The position numbers were made by a program, and so were the translations under genes. The notes below the pieces were generated by a model. The model was not told where the DNA came from. It was given only the letters and a program-made list of their open reading frames with translations, and did no database searches. This document shows positions 17,458-26,525 of a stretch of 64,000 nucleotides of DNA, in pieces; the first letter of the stretch is position 1, and every line of letters begins with the position of its first letter. The stretch spans positions 20,504 to 84,503 of the forward strand of contig NZ_BANT01000027.1 in the NCBI RefSeq assembly GCF_000333015.1, written 5' to 3'. Origin of the DNA: Gordonia hirsuta DSM 44140 = NBRC 16056 (GTDB lineage Bacteria; Actinomycetota; Actinomycetes; Mycobacteriales; Mycobacteriaceae).

Positions 17458-17536
17458 CCACACGGCCGTTTTCGGCTGTGGCCACGGGAAACACCGATCA
17501 GCACTAGACTTCTTCGGAGCCGACCAAAGGACTCTG

Positions 17537-17908
17537 ATGAGCACCGATGTGAACGCACAGCACCCTTACAGCCCCGCCTTCCGCGCCGGCGACACCATCT
17601 ACGTCTCCGGCGCCCTGTCGGTCGACCGGGACTATCGCCCGGTGGCCGGCCGCGACGCCGCACTGGATGCGGCGATGGATCGGATGACCGAACGATTGGC
17701 CACCGCCGGCGGCCGCGTCGACGACGTGGTCAAGCTGACGTACTACGTGACCGACGTATCCCTGCGAGAGGAAGCCAACCGCCAGTTCGAGCGGGTCTTC
17801 GCTCAGCCGCGACCGGCCCGCACCTTCCTGGCCGTCAGCGCACTGCCCTACGGGGCGACCGTGGAGATCGACGCCATCGCCGTCGTCGGCGAACCGCCCG
17901 CCGAATAG
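17537..17908 (+). CDS. RidA/YjgF family protein
   Basis: 123-residue RidA-fold protein: YSPAFRAGDTIYVSGALSVDRD near the N-terminus and YGATVEIDAIAVV at the C-terminus. RidA trimers deaminate reactive enamines/imines; some relatives in catabolic operons act on pathway intermediates. Start ATG 17537 (AAAGGA ribosome site); a TAGACT -10-like hexamer at 17505-17510 suggests its own promoter, 80 bases after ltp3. The usual active-site arginine (Arg105 of E. coli RidA) appears to be within QPRPARTF. Confidence 0.85.
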   Translation: MSTDVNAQHPYSPAFRAGDTIYVSGALSVDRDYRPVAGRDAALDAAMDRMTERLATAGGRVDDVVKLTYYVTDVSLREEANRQFERVFAQPRPARTFLAVSALPYGATVEIDAIAVVGEPPAE

Positions 17909-18058
17909 TCGCCGGCCGCGCACGGCACTGACCCCCGCTAGACATGCGGACCGCGGTCCGTTTATCCTGAGGGCACTGCGCTCGCGGACCCGATCCGCAC
18001 GGTGCGTCGACGACCCCGTGATTCGGCGCTGCCCCACACCGACCAGGGAGACATTTCC

Positions 18059-18484
18059 ATGACCCGAACCCAGCTCGGCCAGTCACTGGCCACCACCATC
18101 GCCCGCATCATCTTGGGCATCATCTTCTTCGCCCACGGCTGGCAGAAGTTCTTCACCAACGGCATCGGCAACGTCGCCGACGGCTTCGCCGCCATGGGCG
18201 TGCCGGCCCCGACCTTCTCCGCCTGGTTCGCCGGCCTGGTCGAACTGGTCGGCGGCGCCGCCCTGATCCTGGGCGTCGCGGTCCCGGTGTTCGCCGGACT
18301 GCTGATCATCGACATGATCGGCGCGATCTTCACCGCGCACATCGACAACGGCTTCTGGAACATCGACGGCGGCTACGAGCTGAACCTGGCGCTGATCGCC
18401 GGTCTGATCGCCGTCGCCGTCGCCAACCAGGGTCCGCTGTCGGTGGACGGGAACATCTTGCGGGCCCGGGCTGTGAAGCGCTGA
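18059..18484 (+). CDS. DoxX family membrane protein
   Basis: 141 residues with four hydrophobic helices (about 14-34, 56-76, 80-100, 112-130) and the DoxX signature GIIFFAHGWQKFF. DoxX proteins are small membrane subunits linked to thiosulfate:quinone oxidoreductase or, in mycobacteria, to a membrane-bound redox complex with SodA and SseA. The start is ATG 18059. It is followed by a strong terminator at 18503 that separates it from the convergent cyp125 operon. Confidence 0.85.
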   Translation: MTRTQLGQSLATTIARIILGIIFFAHGWQKFFTNGIGNVADGFAAMGVPAPTFSAWFAGLVELVGGAALILGVAVPVFAGLLIIDMIGAIFTAHIDNGFWNIDGGYELNLALIAGLIAVAVANQGPLSVDGNILRARAVKR

Positions 18485-18502
18485 CCGGACAGACCCCACA
18501 GG

Positions 18503-18538
18503 AAACGGCCCGCCGGAGAACTCTCCGGCGGGCCGTTT
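18503..18538. terminator. Bidirectional hairpin terminator between doxX and the cyp125 operon
   Basis: A perfect inverted repeat with 17-base arms (18503-18519 and 18522-18538; AAACGGCCCGCCGGAGA on the left) and a minimal loop. The AAA/TTT ends give a T tract for either direction. Both flanking genes end toward it. Confidence 0.88.
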
Positions 18539-18581
18539 CTCGCTTCTGCCGGGCCGGCGATACGGCCCCGGACGGTGTGCG

Positions 18582-19049
18582 CTACTGGGGACGCAGCGAC
18601 GCCATCGTCTCGGCCACTTCCCAGAAGGCGCGCAGCGCGGCGAGATTCCCGTCCGCATCGGCCCTGTAGGTGAAGACGCCGTCGGCTTCGGTGACATGCC
18701 CGGCGATGTAGGTGACGATCTTGCCGATGTAGGCCACCTCATCACCGCAGATGATCTCCTTGTCGAAGACGAAGTCGATCTTCTCGGTGGTGCCGATGGT
18801 CTTGTCCCAGAACTCCGAGAGCTGCTGGTGACCGCGGTGCCCGACGCCGGCCTCATCGAACATCGACGGGCCGACGGGATCCTCAACGGATCCGTCGGCG
18901 GCGAAGTTGTCCAGCCACGCCTGCTTGTCGCGGGCGGCCACCGCCTCTCGGGAGCGACGCCCGGCCAGCACGGCCGGATGACTCTCCCGATCGATGTTCA
19001 GATAGGGAGGCAGACCCTCGTCGCCAGCGGCGCCGTCACTTGGTGCCAT
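18582..19049 (-). CDS. NTF2-like protein resembling ketosteroid isomerase, cotranscribed with cyp125
   Basis: 155 residues of the NTF2/SnoaL fold. The segment DNFAADGSVEDPVG aligns closely with the bacterial delta5-3-ketosteroid isomerase segment that carries the catalytic Asp (Asp38 of the Comamonas enzyme), and an Asp near residue 123 (TEADGVFTYRAD) could match the second acidic residue. The position of the catalytic Tyr14 is not Tyr here. Its start overlaps the cyp125 stop by 14 bases, so it is translated with it. Steroid isomerase or steroid-binding activity is inferred; homology to KSI is by eye. Confidence 0.72.
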   Translation of the reverse strand: MAPSDGAAGDEGLPPYLNIDRESHPAVLAGRRSREAVAARDKQAWLDNFAADGSVEDPVGPSMFDEAGVGHRGHQQLSEFWDKTIGTTEKIDFVFDKEIICGDEVAYIGKIVTYIAGHVTEADGVFTYRADADGNLAALRAFWEVAETMASLRPQ

Positions 19050-20316
19050 AGTCGACCTGCAGCTCCTTGATCCCGTTGATCCAGCCGTGCCGCAGCCGCC
19101 GCGGCTTTTCCAGCTTGGTGATGTCGGGCACCATATCGGCCAGCGCGTTGAACATCAGGTTGATCTCCATGCGGGCCAGGTTGGCGCCGATGCAGAAGTG
19201 GGTCCCGTTGCCGCCGAAACCGACGTGCGGGTTCGGATCGCGCAGGATGTCGAAGGTGAACGGATCGTCGAAGACGTCCTCGTCGTAGTTCGCCGATCCG
19301 TAGAACAGACCAACGCGGTCGCCCTTCTTGACGGCCTGGCCGCCGATCTCGGTGTCGGCCTTGGCGGTGCGCTGGAAGCTGTTGACCGGGGTCGCCCAGC
19401 GGACGATCTCGTCGACCGCGGTGGCCGGGCGCTCCTTCTTGAACAGTTCCCACTGCTCGGGATTGTCCATGAAGGCGTTCATCCCGTGGGTGATTGCATT
19501 GCGAGTGGTCTCGTTGCCGGCCACGGTCAGCAGGATGAAGAAGAATCCGAACTCGGCCTCGTCGAGCGAATGCCCGTCGATGTCGGCGTTCACCAGCGTG
19601 GTGACGATGTCGTCGGCCGGGCATTTGCGGCGCGCGTCGGCCATGTTGTAGCCGTAGCCGAGGATCTCCGCCGAGGCGACCTGGGGATCGGTGGTGAACT
19701 CCGGATCGTCGGCGTTCATCATCGAGTTGGACCAGTCGAAGAGCTTCATCCGGTCTTCCTCGGGCACACCGAGTAGATCGGCGATCGCCAGCAGCGGCAG
19801 GTCGACGGCGACCTGATGCACGAAGTCGCCGGATCCCGAATCGGCGGCCTGGGCGACGATCCTGCGGGCGGCTGCATCCAGCTTCTCCTCCAGGGCATGG
19901 ACGGCCTTGGGGGTGAACGCCCGGGAGACGACCTTGCGCAGCCGGGTGTGCTCGGGCGGATCGTGGTTGATCAGCAGCGCCTTGGTGACGTCGATCTGCT
20001 CCTGGGGCATCTCATCGTCGAAGCGCATGATCACACCGTTCTCCGCCGCCGACCACAGGTCGGCGTTCTTGGAGATGTCGCGGATGTCCTTGTGCTTGGA
20101 GATCACCCAGTAGCCACCGTCGTGGAAGCCTCCGCCCTTGCCGGGCAACTGGGGATTCCACCAGACCGGTGCGGTCTTACGCAGTTCGGCGAACTCCTTG
20201 ACGGGGATACCCTGTTCGAGCAGATCCGGGTTGGTGAAATCCCAGCCCTCCTGCTCCATGAACGGGCACTTACCCGTCGAATCCGACGCTGCGGCATTCT
20301 GCATCATCTGCGTCAC
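19036..20316 (-). CDS. cyp125: Steroid C26-monooxygenase CYP125
   Basis: 426-residue cytochrome P450. I-helix AGNETTRN (266-273), ExxR (EIVR, 303-306) and heme loop FGGNGTHFC with Cys375 are all present. Sequence features such as WDFTNPDLLEQGIPVKEF at the N-terminus match CYP125, which oxidises the cholesterol side chain at C26 to the acid, starting side-chain degradation. Possible starts are GTG 20316 or ATG 20307, the latter better spaced from GGTGGAGG. Divergent from fadA5 with two KstR-like boxes between them. Usually the igr operon follows; here a KSI-like gene does. Confidence 0.93.
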   Translation of the reverse strand: MTQMMQNAAASDSTGKCPFMEQEGWDFTNPDLLEQGIPVKEFAELRKTAPVWWNPQLPGKGGGFHDGGYWVISKHKDIRDISKNADLWSAAENGVIMRFDDEMPQEQIDVTKALLINHDPPEHTRLRKVVSRAFTPKAVHALEEKLDAAARRIVAQAADSGSGDFVHQVAVDLPLLAIADLLGVPEEDRMKLFDWSNSMMNADDPEFTTDPQVASAEILGYGYNMADARRKCPADDIVTTLVNADIDGHSLDEAEFGFFFILLTVAGNETTRNAITHGMNAFMDNPEQWELFKKERPATAVDEIVRWATPVNSFQRTAKADTEIGGQAVKKGDRVGLFYGSANYDEDVFDDPFTFDILRDPNPHVGFGGNGTHFCIGANLARMEINLMFNALADMVPDITKLEKPRRLRHGWINGIKELQVDYGTK

Positions 20317-20358
20317 GCCTCCACCTCTTTTTCGCGATTCCGACAGTCCCCGAAAAAT

Positions 20359-20372
20359 GAGAACCGGTTACA
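20359..20372. promoter_or_regulatory. KstR-like operator near cyp125
   Basis: GAGAACCGGTTACA has the AACnnGTT core but G in place of the first T of the consensus. It is 43 bases upstream of the cyp125 GTG. Confidence 0.65.
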
Positions 20373-20414
20373 GTTTTGGTAGTCCCCACTGTGCCACACT
20401 GGTGAGACGCAAAC

Positions 20415-20428
20415 AAGAACATGTTTCA
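20415..20428. promoter_or_regulatory. KstR-like operator near fadA5
   Basis: AAGAACATGTTTCA has the AACnnGTT core and ends correctly in A but starts with A rather than T. It is 36 bases upstream of fadA5. Confidence 0.7.
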
Positions 20429-20463
20429 CTTTCCTGGTGGTTGCGTCGATGAAAGGTAGATGA

Positions 20464-21627
<1,164 letters not shown>

Positions 21628-21664
21628 GCGTTCTCGCAGATCGACACGACAGCGGCGGGTTCTC

Positions 21665-21699
21665 CGAGGCCAGTGACTTCTTTGCGGTCACTGGCCTCG
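21665..21699 (+). terminator. Hairpin terminator after fadA5
   Basis: Perfect inverted repeat with 13-base arms (CGAGGCCAGTGAC, 21665-21677, and its complement at 21687-21699) around a 9-base loop, 37 bases after the fadA5 stop. No long T tract follows. Confidence 0.75.
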
Positions 21700-21762
21700 A
21701 AGGTCCCGCAGGCGCGCTGGTCTGGGAGTAGACAGCGCAGATGGCCGCCTCGCCGACACGCG

Positions 21763-21768
21763 TAAACT
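21763..21768 (+). promoter_or_regulatory. -10 element for a leaderless globin transcript
   Basis: TAAACT (TAnnnT form) ends 7 bases before the ATG at 21776, and no ribosome site is present, so transcription and translation probably start at the same base. Confidence 0.55.
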
Positions 21769-21775
21769 CGGGGCC

Positions 21776-22240
21776 ATGACCGGGTCTTCACGGCCAGACA
21801 TCGCCGACCGCGACGATATCGTCGATCTGCTCGGGGACTTCTATCATCGGGCGTTCGCCGACGAGTTGCTGCGCCCGGTGTTCGTCGACGTGGCGCAGAT
21901 GGATCTGTCAGTGCATCTGCCGGCCATCGCCGAGTTCTGGTGCAAAGCCGTCCTCAAACAGGGCGAATACCGGCGCAACGTGTTCCTCCCGCACCGCGAA
22001 CTGCACGAGCTCACCGCTTTGGGACCGCAGCACTTCGAGCGCTGGCTGAGCTTGTGGCACCGCACGATCGACGACCGGCACACCGGGCCGAAGGCCGATC
22101 TGGCCAAACTGCACGGCGCCCGGATCGCCTATTCGATGTGCCGGATGCTCACCGGGGAACTGGTGGTCTCGATCGCCGAGTGGCTCGAGGCGACCGGCCA
22201 CGAGCTGGGCGTGCACAGTCCGCGGCACATCGCCGGCTGA
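21776..22240 (+). CDS. Group III truncated hemoglobin
   Basis: 154 residues. DDIVDLLGDFYHRAFADELLRPVF at the N-terminus, then HLPAIAEFWCKAVL, the proximal region HRELHELTALGPQHFERWLSLWHRTID and no extra domain. This layout (LVxxFYxR, H-L-P, FW, HFxRWLxLF) fits group III (P-type) truncated globins, which are slightly long here because of a C-terminal extension of about 30 residues. Such globins bind oxygen or NO; physiological roles are poorly known. It follows the fadA5 terminator and appears to have its own leaderless promoter. Confidence 0.8.
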   Translation: MTGSSRPDIADRDDIVDLLGDFYHRAFADELLRPVFVDVAQMDLSVHLPAIAEFWCKAVLKQGEYRRNVFLPHRELHELTALGPQHFERWLSLWHRTIDDRHTGPKADLAKLHGARIAYSMCRMLTGELVVSIAEWLEATGHELGVHSPRHIAG

Positions 22241-22276
22241 TCCGGTGGTCCCAGGCGCGTGCGGCCCGGGACCGCG

Positions 22277-22744
22277 TCACTGCGCTTCGGCGCGCGCCTT
22301 GAGCCGCTCGAGGGTCTGCCGGATGTGGTCGGCGTTGGTCGCCGCCCGGTCCTTGACGCCGGTGGCCAGGGTGCCGATCGGCCGGAACCAGGCCGGCCGC
22401 AGGTCCATGGTGCTCTCGGTGACCAGGCAGCCGCCGTCGACCTCGGCCAGGTCGTAGCGCCAGCGGGCGATCGGGATCATCAGACTGCGCACCTCGAATT
22501 CGAAGGCTTTGCCGGGCCGGGCATCGGTGACCGTGCAGGTGGTGGTCCAGGTGTGCTTGCCGTTGCGGTTGCTGCCCTTGAACACCGCCCCGGCGTGGGC
22601 GTTGTTGCCCTTGGTCCAGGTCATCGAGGTGGTCTCGGCGGCCAGATCACTGAGCACGTCCAGGTCGGTGATCAGGTCGTAAACGGTGGCCGGATCGGCC
22701 GCGATGGTGATGTCGGCGGACACCGCCGGGATTGCCTTTGCCAT
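22277..22744 (-). CDS. SRPBCC family (polyketide cyclase/START-like) protein
   Basis: 155 residues. ITIAADPATVYDLITDLDVLSDLAAE at the N-terminus and a long C-terminal helix are typical of the SRPBCC fold, which binds hydrophobic ligands in a deep cavity. Common in mycolata with unknown ligand. It follows the fructosamine kinase-like gene by 9 bases on the same strand, so they may be cotranscribed. No catalytic residues can be assigned. Confidence 0.78.
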   Translation of the reverse strand: MAKAIPAVSADITIAADPATVYDLITDLDVLSDLAAETTSMTWTKGNNAHAGAVFKGSNRNGKHTWTTTCTVTDARPGKAFEFEVRSLMIPIARWRYDLAEVDGGCLVTESTMDLRPAWFRPIGTLATGVKDRAATNADHIRQTLERLKARAEAQ

Positions 22745-22753
22745 GCCTCCACC

Positions 22754-23656
22754 TTAGGCGGCGGGTCGGCGCGCGTAATGCTCGAGCACCCGCAGCGCCG
22801 CCGCACCGTAGCCTCCCCCGAAGAGCAGCGCGTGGACCAGCAGCGGCGGCAGCTGATACCAGCGCAGCCGATCCCGCCAGCCGGCCGAGAGCGGGAAGGC
22901 CTCGTCGTAGGCGGCGAAGCAGTCCTCGCCGAAGCCGCCGAACAGCGTCATCATCGCCAGGTCGATCTCCCGGTGCGCCCAGTGCGCCGCCGGGTCGATC
23001 AGCCAGTTGTGTCCGGTCGCCCGGTCCGCCGGGGCGTCTTGCGCACCCGCCCGGCCGATCATCCGGTTGCCCGCCCACAGGTCGCCGTGCACCAGCGCCG
23101 GCGGCTCGGGTGGGCCGCACAGCTCGCCGGCGCGCGGTGCAAGCCGTTCGGCCAGGGTCCGCGCCCGCCCGGGCAGTTCCCCCGCGGCGATCGCGCGCCC
23201 GATCAGCGGCACCACCCGGCGGGTGAAGAAGAACTCCGGCCAGTCCTCGGTGGGCCTCAGATCGATCGGCACCGATCCCAGGTAACCGGTCGGCGCACCG
23301 TCGATCGCCCCGAACGTCGGATGGGTGACCGCGTGCAGTCCGGCCAGTTCCCGCCCGAAATCGGTGTCGGTGGCCGGCCCCGGCGGACCGGCCGAAATCC
23401 ATTCGAGCACCAGCCCCGAGTCGCTCTGGCGCAGCACCTCGGGGACCCCGAGTCCGCCGCGATGGGCGCGCAGGATCTGCAGGCCGGCGGCTTCGCGGGT
23501 GAACAGGTCCGGCGCCGGATCGGGTGCGTATTTGAGGAACAGCGGCCCGTCGGGAGTGTCCAGGCGGTAGGCACGGGCGATGTCTCCGCCGGTGACCGGA
23601 TGTGCCGCACGCACGCGCAGGCCGTCGATCAGTTCTGCGGGCAGGTGATCGGTCAT
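22754..23656 (-). CDS. Fructosamine kinase-family protein
   Basis: 300 residues of the fructosamine/ketosamine-3-kinase family of APH-like kinases. ALVHGDLWAGNRMI (about residues 184-197) is the catalytic HGDLW..N loop, and LIDPAAHWAHREIDLAMMTLFGGF contains the metal-binding Asp (IDPA). The N-terminal GDIARAYRL and FLKY (lysine for ATP) fit. Function is probably repair of glycated proteins. Same strand and close to the SRPBCC gene downstream (9 bases). Confidence 0.82.
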   Translation of the reverse strand: MTDHLPAELIDGLRVRAAHPVTGGDIARAYRLDTPDGPLFLKYAPDPAPDLFTREAAGLQILRAHRGGLGVPEVLRQSDSGLVLEWISAGPPGPATDTDFGRELAGLHAVTHPTFGAIDGAPTGYLGSVPIDLRPTEDWPEFFFTRRVVPLIGRAIAAGELPGRARTLAERLAPRAGELCGPPEPPALVHGDLWAGNRMIGRAGAQDAPADRATGHNWLIDPAAHWAHREIDLAMMTLFGGFGEDCFAAYDEAFPLSAGWRDRLRWYQLPPLLVHALLFGGGYGAAALRVLEHYARRPAA

Positions 23657-23717
23657 GACTCCATGATCACCCTCTCGACGCCGTCTCGCGGCGATCCGGC
23701 TCAGGCTCGATCCGGTG

Positions 23718-25358
23718 TCAGGCGTAGCGGGCGCGCAAGGCCTTCTTATCGGGTTTGCCCAGCGCGGTCAGCGGCAGCTGATCGGTGAAGATCACCGTCT
23801 TGGGCGAGTGCACCGCACCCTTGGCCTCCTTGACCGCCTGCTGGATCTGCGCAGCCACCTCGGCTTCGGCCAGCACCGATTCACCACCGGCCGATTCACC
23901 CGGGCCCGAATCGGCCGGGGTGCGCAGCACCACCACCGCGGTCACCGCCTCGCCCCACTTGTCGTCGGGCACCCCGATCACCCCGACCTGAGCCACCGCC
24001 GGGTGGGCGGCCACCACGTCCTCCACCTCGCGCGGGAAGACGTTGAAGCCGCCGGTGACGATCATGTCCTTGGTCCGGTCGACGATGTACCAGAAGCCTT
24101 CCGCGTCCTCGCGGGCCACGTCGCCGGTGTGCAGCCAGCCGTCCCGGAAGGCCTCGGCGGTCTGTTCGGGCAGGCCCAGATAGCCTCCGGCCAGCAGCGG
24201 CCCGGATACGCAGATCTCCCCCGGCTCCCCCTGCGGGACCGGGCGGCCCTGGTCGTCGAGCAGGGCCGTGCGCAGGAACGACGACGGCCGGCCGCAACTG
24301 CCCAGCCGCTCCGGGGTGTGCTCGTCGGTGCGCAGATAGCTGATCGCCATCGGCGCCTCGGACTGGCCGTAGTACTGGGCGAAGACCGGCCCGAAGCGGT
24401 CGATGGCCTCGGCCAGCCGCACCGGGTTGATCGCCGAAGCGCCATAGTACACCGTCTGCAGGGAGCTGAGGTCACGGGTGTGTGAATCCGGGTGGTCGAG
24501 CAGGGCGTAGAGCATCGACGGGACCAGCATGGTGGCGGTGATCTGCTCGCGCTCGATCGTCTCGAGCACCTGCGCCGGATCGAAGCGGCCCAGGACCACC
24601 ATGCTGCCGCCGGTCATCAGCGTCGGCACGAAGAACGCCGCCCCGGCGTGTGAGAGCGGGGTGCACATCAGAAAGCGCGGCCGGTCGGGCCACTCCCATT
24701 CGGCCAGCTGGATCGAGGTCATCGTGGCCATCGCCTGGGCGGTGCCGATCACGCCCTTGGGTCTGCCGGTGGTGCCACCGGTATAGGTCACCGAGACCAC
24801 GTGGTCGGGTGGCAGCAGCGCGGCGGTCAGCGGCTGTGCGCGATACTTCTCAGCCTCGGCGACGATGTCCACCCCCACCTCGCTCAGCTCCGGAGGCACC
24901 GGTCCCAGGGTGAGGATCTGCGTCAGTGCGGGCACCTTCTCCAGCAGGGCGGCGGCGCGCTCGACGAACATCGGGTTCGGGTCGATCACCAGCGTCCGCA
25001 CGCCGGCGTCGTTCAGGACATAGGCGTGGTCGTCGAGGGAACCGAGCGGATGCAGGGCGGTGCGGCGCCACCCGCGGGTCTGGCCGGCACCGATCACCAG
25101 CAGCACCTCCGGCCGGTTGAGCGCCAGCAGTCCGACGGCCGGCCCGCTCCCCGATTCGACGCCGGCGCCGACCCCCTCGAAGGCTTGCACATAGCGGCTG
25201 ATCGCCTCGGCCATCTGCCGCCCGGTCAGTTCGGTGTCACCGATCTGCAGGACCGGCCGGTCGGCGTGCCGGTGCAGGGCCGAGACCATCAGATCGCCCA
25301 GATGCACGCCGGTTCGCAGGTACTCGTCAGTAGACTCGCCAGTCACATTTTCCGCCAC
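23718..25358 (-). CDS. Acyl-CoA synthetase (FadD) under KstR control
   Basis: 546-residue AMP-forming acyl-CoA ligase. Motifs: VTYTGGTTGRPKGV (ATP loop), YYGQSEAP (A4), WLHTGDVARED (A7) and a C-terminal lysine in LGKPDKKALR. It is not the usual FadD19 or FadD17 sequence type as I recall them, but a KstR box begins 11 bases upstream of its GTG start, so it is likely the sterol-induced ligase that activates the C26 acid made by CYP125, or a shorter side-chain acid. Chain-length specificity is inferred only. A shorter start nearer VHLGDLMVSAL is possible. Confidence 0.82.
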   Translation of the reverse strand: MAENVTGESTDEYLRTGVHLGDLMVSALHRHADRPVLQIGDTELTGRQMAEAISRYVQAFEGVGAGVESGSGPAVGLLALNRPEVLLVIGAGQTRGWRRTALHPLGSLDDHAYVLNDAGVRTLVIDPNPMFVERAAALLEKVPALTQILTLGPVPPELSEVGVDIVAEAEKYRAQPLTAALLPPDHVVSVTYTGGTTGRPKGVIGTAQAMATMTSIQLAEWEWPDRPRFLMCTPLSHAGAAFFVPTLMTGGSMVVLGRFDPAQVLETIEREQITATMLVPSMLYALLDHPDSHTRDLSSLQTVYYGASAINPVRLAEAIDRFGPVFAQYYGQSEAPMAISYLRTDEHTPERLGSCGRPSSFLRTALLDDQGRPVPQGEPGEICVSGPLLAGGYLGLPEQTAEAFRDGWLHTGDVAREDAEGFWYIVDRTKDMIVTGGFNVFPREVEDVVAAHPAVAQVGVIGVPDDKWGEAVTAVVVLRTPADSGPGESAGGESVLAEAEVAAQIQQAVKEAKGAVHSPKTVIFTDQLPLTALGKPDKKALRARYA

Positions 25359-25368
25359 GAGCCCACAC

Positions 25369-25382
25369 TAGAACGTGTTTCA
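25369..25382. promoter_or_regulatory. KstR operator upstream of the acyl-CoA ligase
   Basis: TAGAACGTGTTTCA fits TnnAACnnGTTnnA and sits 11 bases before the ligase start at 25358, where it would cover the promoter. It is 78 bases before the divergent GNAT gene. Confidence 0.86.
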
Positions 25383-25446
25383 GTATTTCGGAAGACGCGC
25401 AGGTAAAAACCTCGGGACAAGTCCACCACGCGGGCCGATTCGGGCC

Positions 25447-25452
25447 TACCAT
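25447..25452 (+). promoter_or_regulatory. -10 element for a leaderless GNAT-fusion transcript
   Basis: TACCAT (TAnnnT) ends 7 bases before ATG 25460 and there is no ribosome site between. Confidence 0.55.
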
Positions 25453-25459
25453 CGATGCC

Positions 25460-26119
25460 ATGACCGATGTTGACAAGGCCACCGACCGCCGCGAATTGAC
25501 CCAAACCGTGCTCACCGCTCTGGAGCGTCGTCACGAGCTCCTCGACGTCGTCGTCGAGGCCGAGGACCGCCCCTCCGCCGTCGCTGCGGTCGCCGAGTTG
25601 CTGGGCGCCTCGCCCGCCGCCGTCGATTCGGTGATGAACATGTCCTTCCATCAGCTCACCAAGGAGGCCCGCCGCCGCCATCAGGCCGAGCTCGACGACC
25701 TCAACGCCGAACTCACCTTCACCGCGGCCGAGCGTCCGGCCGCCTCCGGCGACACCCTGGGACTGCGCCCGTTCTCCGCCGACGCCGACGCGGACCTGAT
25801 GTCCGAGTGCACCGACGAACTGCACGTGGCCCTGGACGGCTCGGGGGCACCGGCCGGCGAACTGTCGGAGGAGATCGCCAAGGGTGTCAAACGCGTCGAC
25901 GACGAGGATGCCGTCTGGCTGGTCGCTGTCGAGGGCGCCGACAAGATCGGCCTGGTGCTCGGCGAGCTCACCGGTTCCGGCGAGGTGGATGTGCGCATCT
26001 GGATCCGTCCCGAGAAGCGCAAGCACGGCTACGGCACCGCAGCACTGCGCAAGTCGCGCACCGAGATGGCGATCGCCTTCCCGGGTGTGCCGATGGTGGT
26101 GCGCGCACCCAGCGCCTGA
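25460..26119 (+). CDS. GyrA-like coiled segment fused to a GNAT-type acetyltransferase domain
   Basis: 219 residues. Residues about 10-85 (RRELTQTVLTALERRHELLDVVV ... HQLTKEARRRHQAELDDLNAEL) resemble the helical segment of DNA gyrase A/ParC (the region reading AL..IDEVI ... LTGLEREKIEAEY in GyrA). Residues about 95-210 look like a GNAT fold: VWLVAVEGADKIGLVLGEL, then VDVRIWIRPEKRKHGYGTAALRK, where RKHGYG occupies the acetyl-CoA loop. Such two-part proteins occur in actinobacteria without an assigned function. The reading frame is intact and has its own leaderless promoter; both domain calls are by eye. Confidence 0.68.
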   Translation: MTDVDKATDRRELTQTVLTALERRHELLDVVVEAEDRPSAVAAVAELLGASPAAVDSVMNMSFHQLTKEARRRHQAELDDLNAELTFTAAERPAASGDTLGLRPFSADADADLMSECTDELHVALDGSGAPAGELSEEIAKGVKRVDDEDAVWLVAVEGADKIGLVLGELTGSGEVDVRIWIRPEKRKHGYGTAALRKSRTEMAIAFPGVPMVVRAPSA

Positions 26120-26159
26120 CCGGCAGACGGCGACGACCTCCGGGCCGCCCCTGCGCGAT

Positions 26160-26525
26160 TCACACGCGGCGGGGCGGCCCGAATCGTGCGGTGATGGCGG
26201 TGATCGCCCCGGCGTCGTCGACCTGAAAGGTTTCCGAGACCGGCGCGGCCAGCCGCAGGAGCGTCGGTCGCACGTGCACCAGATACCGGGTGTGCACCCG
26301 GTCGCCGTCGACGCGGGCGGTGAAATCGCTGACGGCGTGGATCAGCCGGAACTGCGGGCCGCGCGCCAGGCTGGCGGCGATGTGCGCGCCGCTGCGGCCG
26401 GTCTTGACACCCAGTTCGTGGCGGATGCAGTCCGGGTGCAGTGGCACCGGCGCCGGATCGTGGGTCACCAGCGCGTCGACGTAGGCCCGCGCGGCGGCGA
26501 TGGCGGCCTGCTCAGCGGGCGCCAT
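26160..26525 (-). CDS. Small SnoaL/NTF2-like protein in the HIP cluster
   Basis: 121 residues from ATG 26525, overlapping the preceding SDR stop by 14 bases. An N-terminal helix (AAIAAARAYVDALVTHDPAPVPLHPDCIRHELG) followed by a beta-rich half (RVHTRYLVHV ... ETFQVDDAGAITAITARF) fits the NTF2-like cone fold. The overlap makes it part of the KstR2-controlled SDR-SDR operon. It may be an isomerase, hydratase or lyase for a ring C/D intermediate; no catalytic residues are identified. Confidence 0.72.
   Translation of the reverse strand: MAPAEQAAIAAARAYVDALVTHDPAPVPLHPDCIRHELGVKTGRSGAHIAASLARGPQFRLIHAVSDFTARVDGDRVHTRYLVHVRPTLLRLAAPVSETFQVDDAGAITAITARFGPPRRV

Noticed and set aside
17457..17482. 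Hairpin after ltp3
   Set aside because: Arms are short and bulged, without a T tract; not strong enough for a terminator call.
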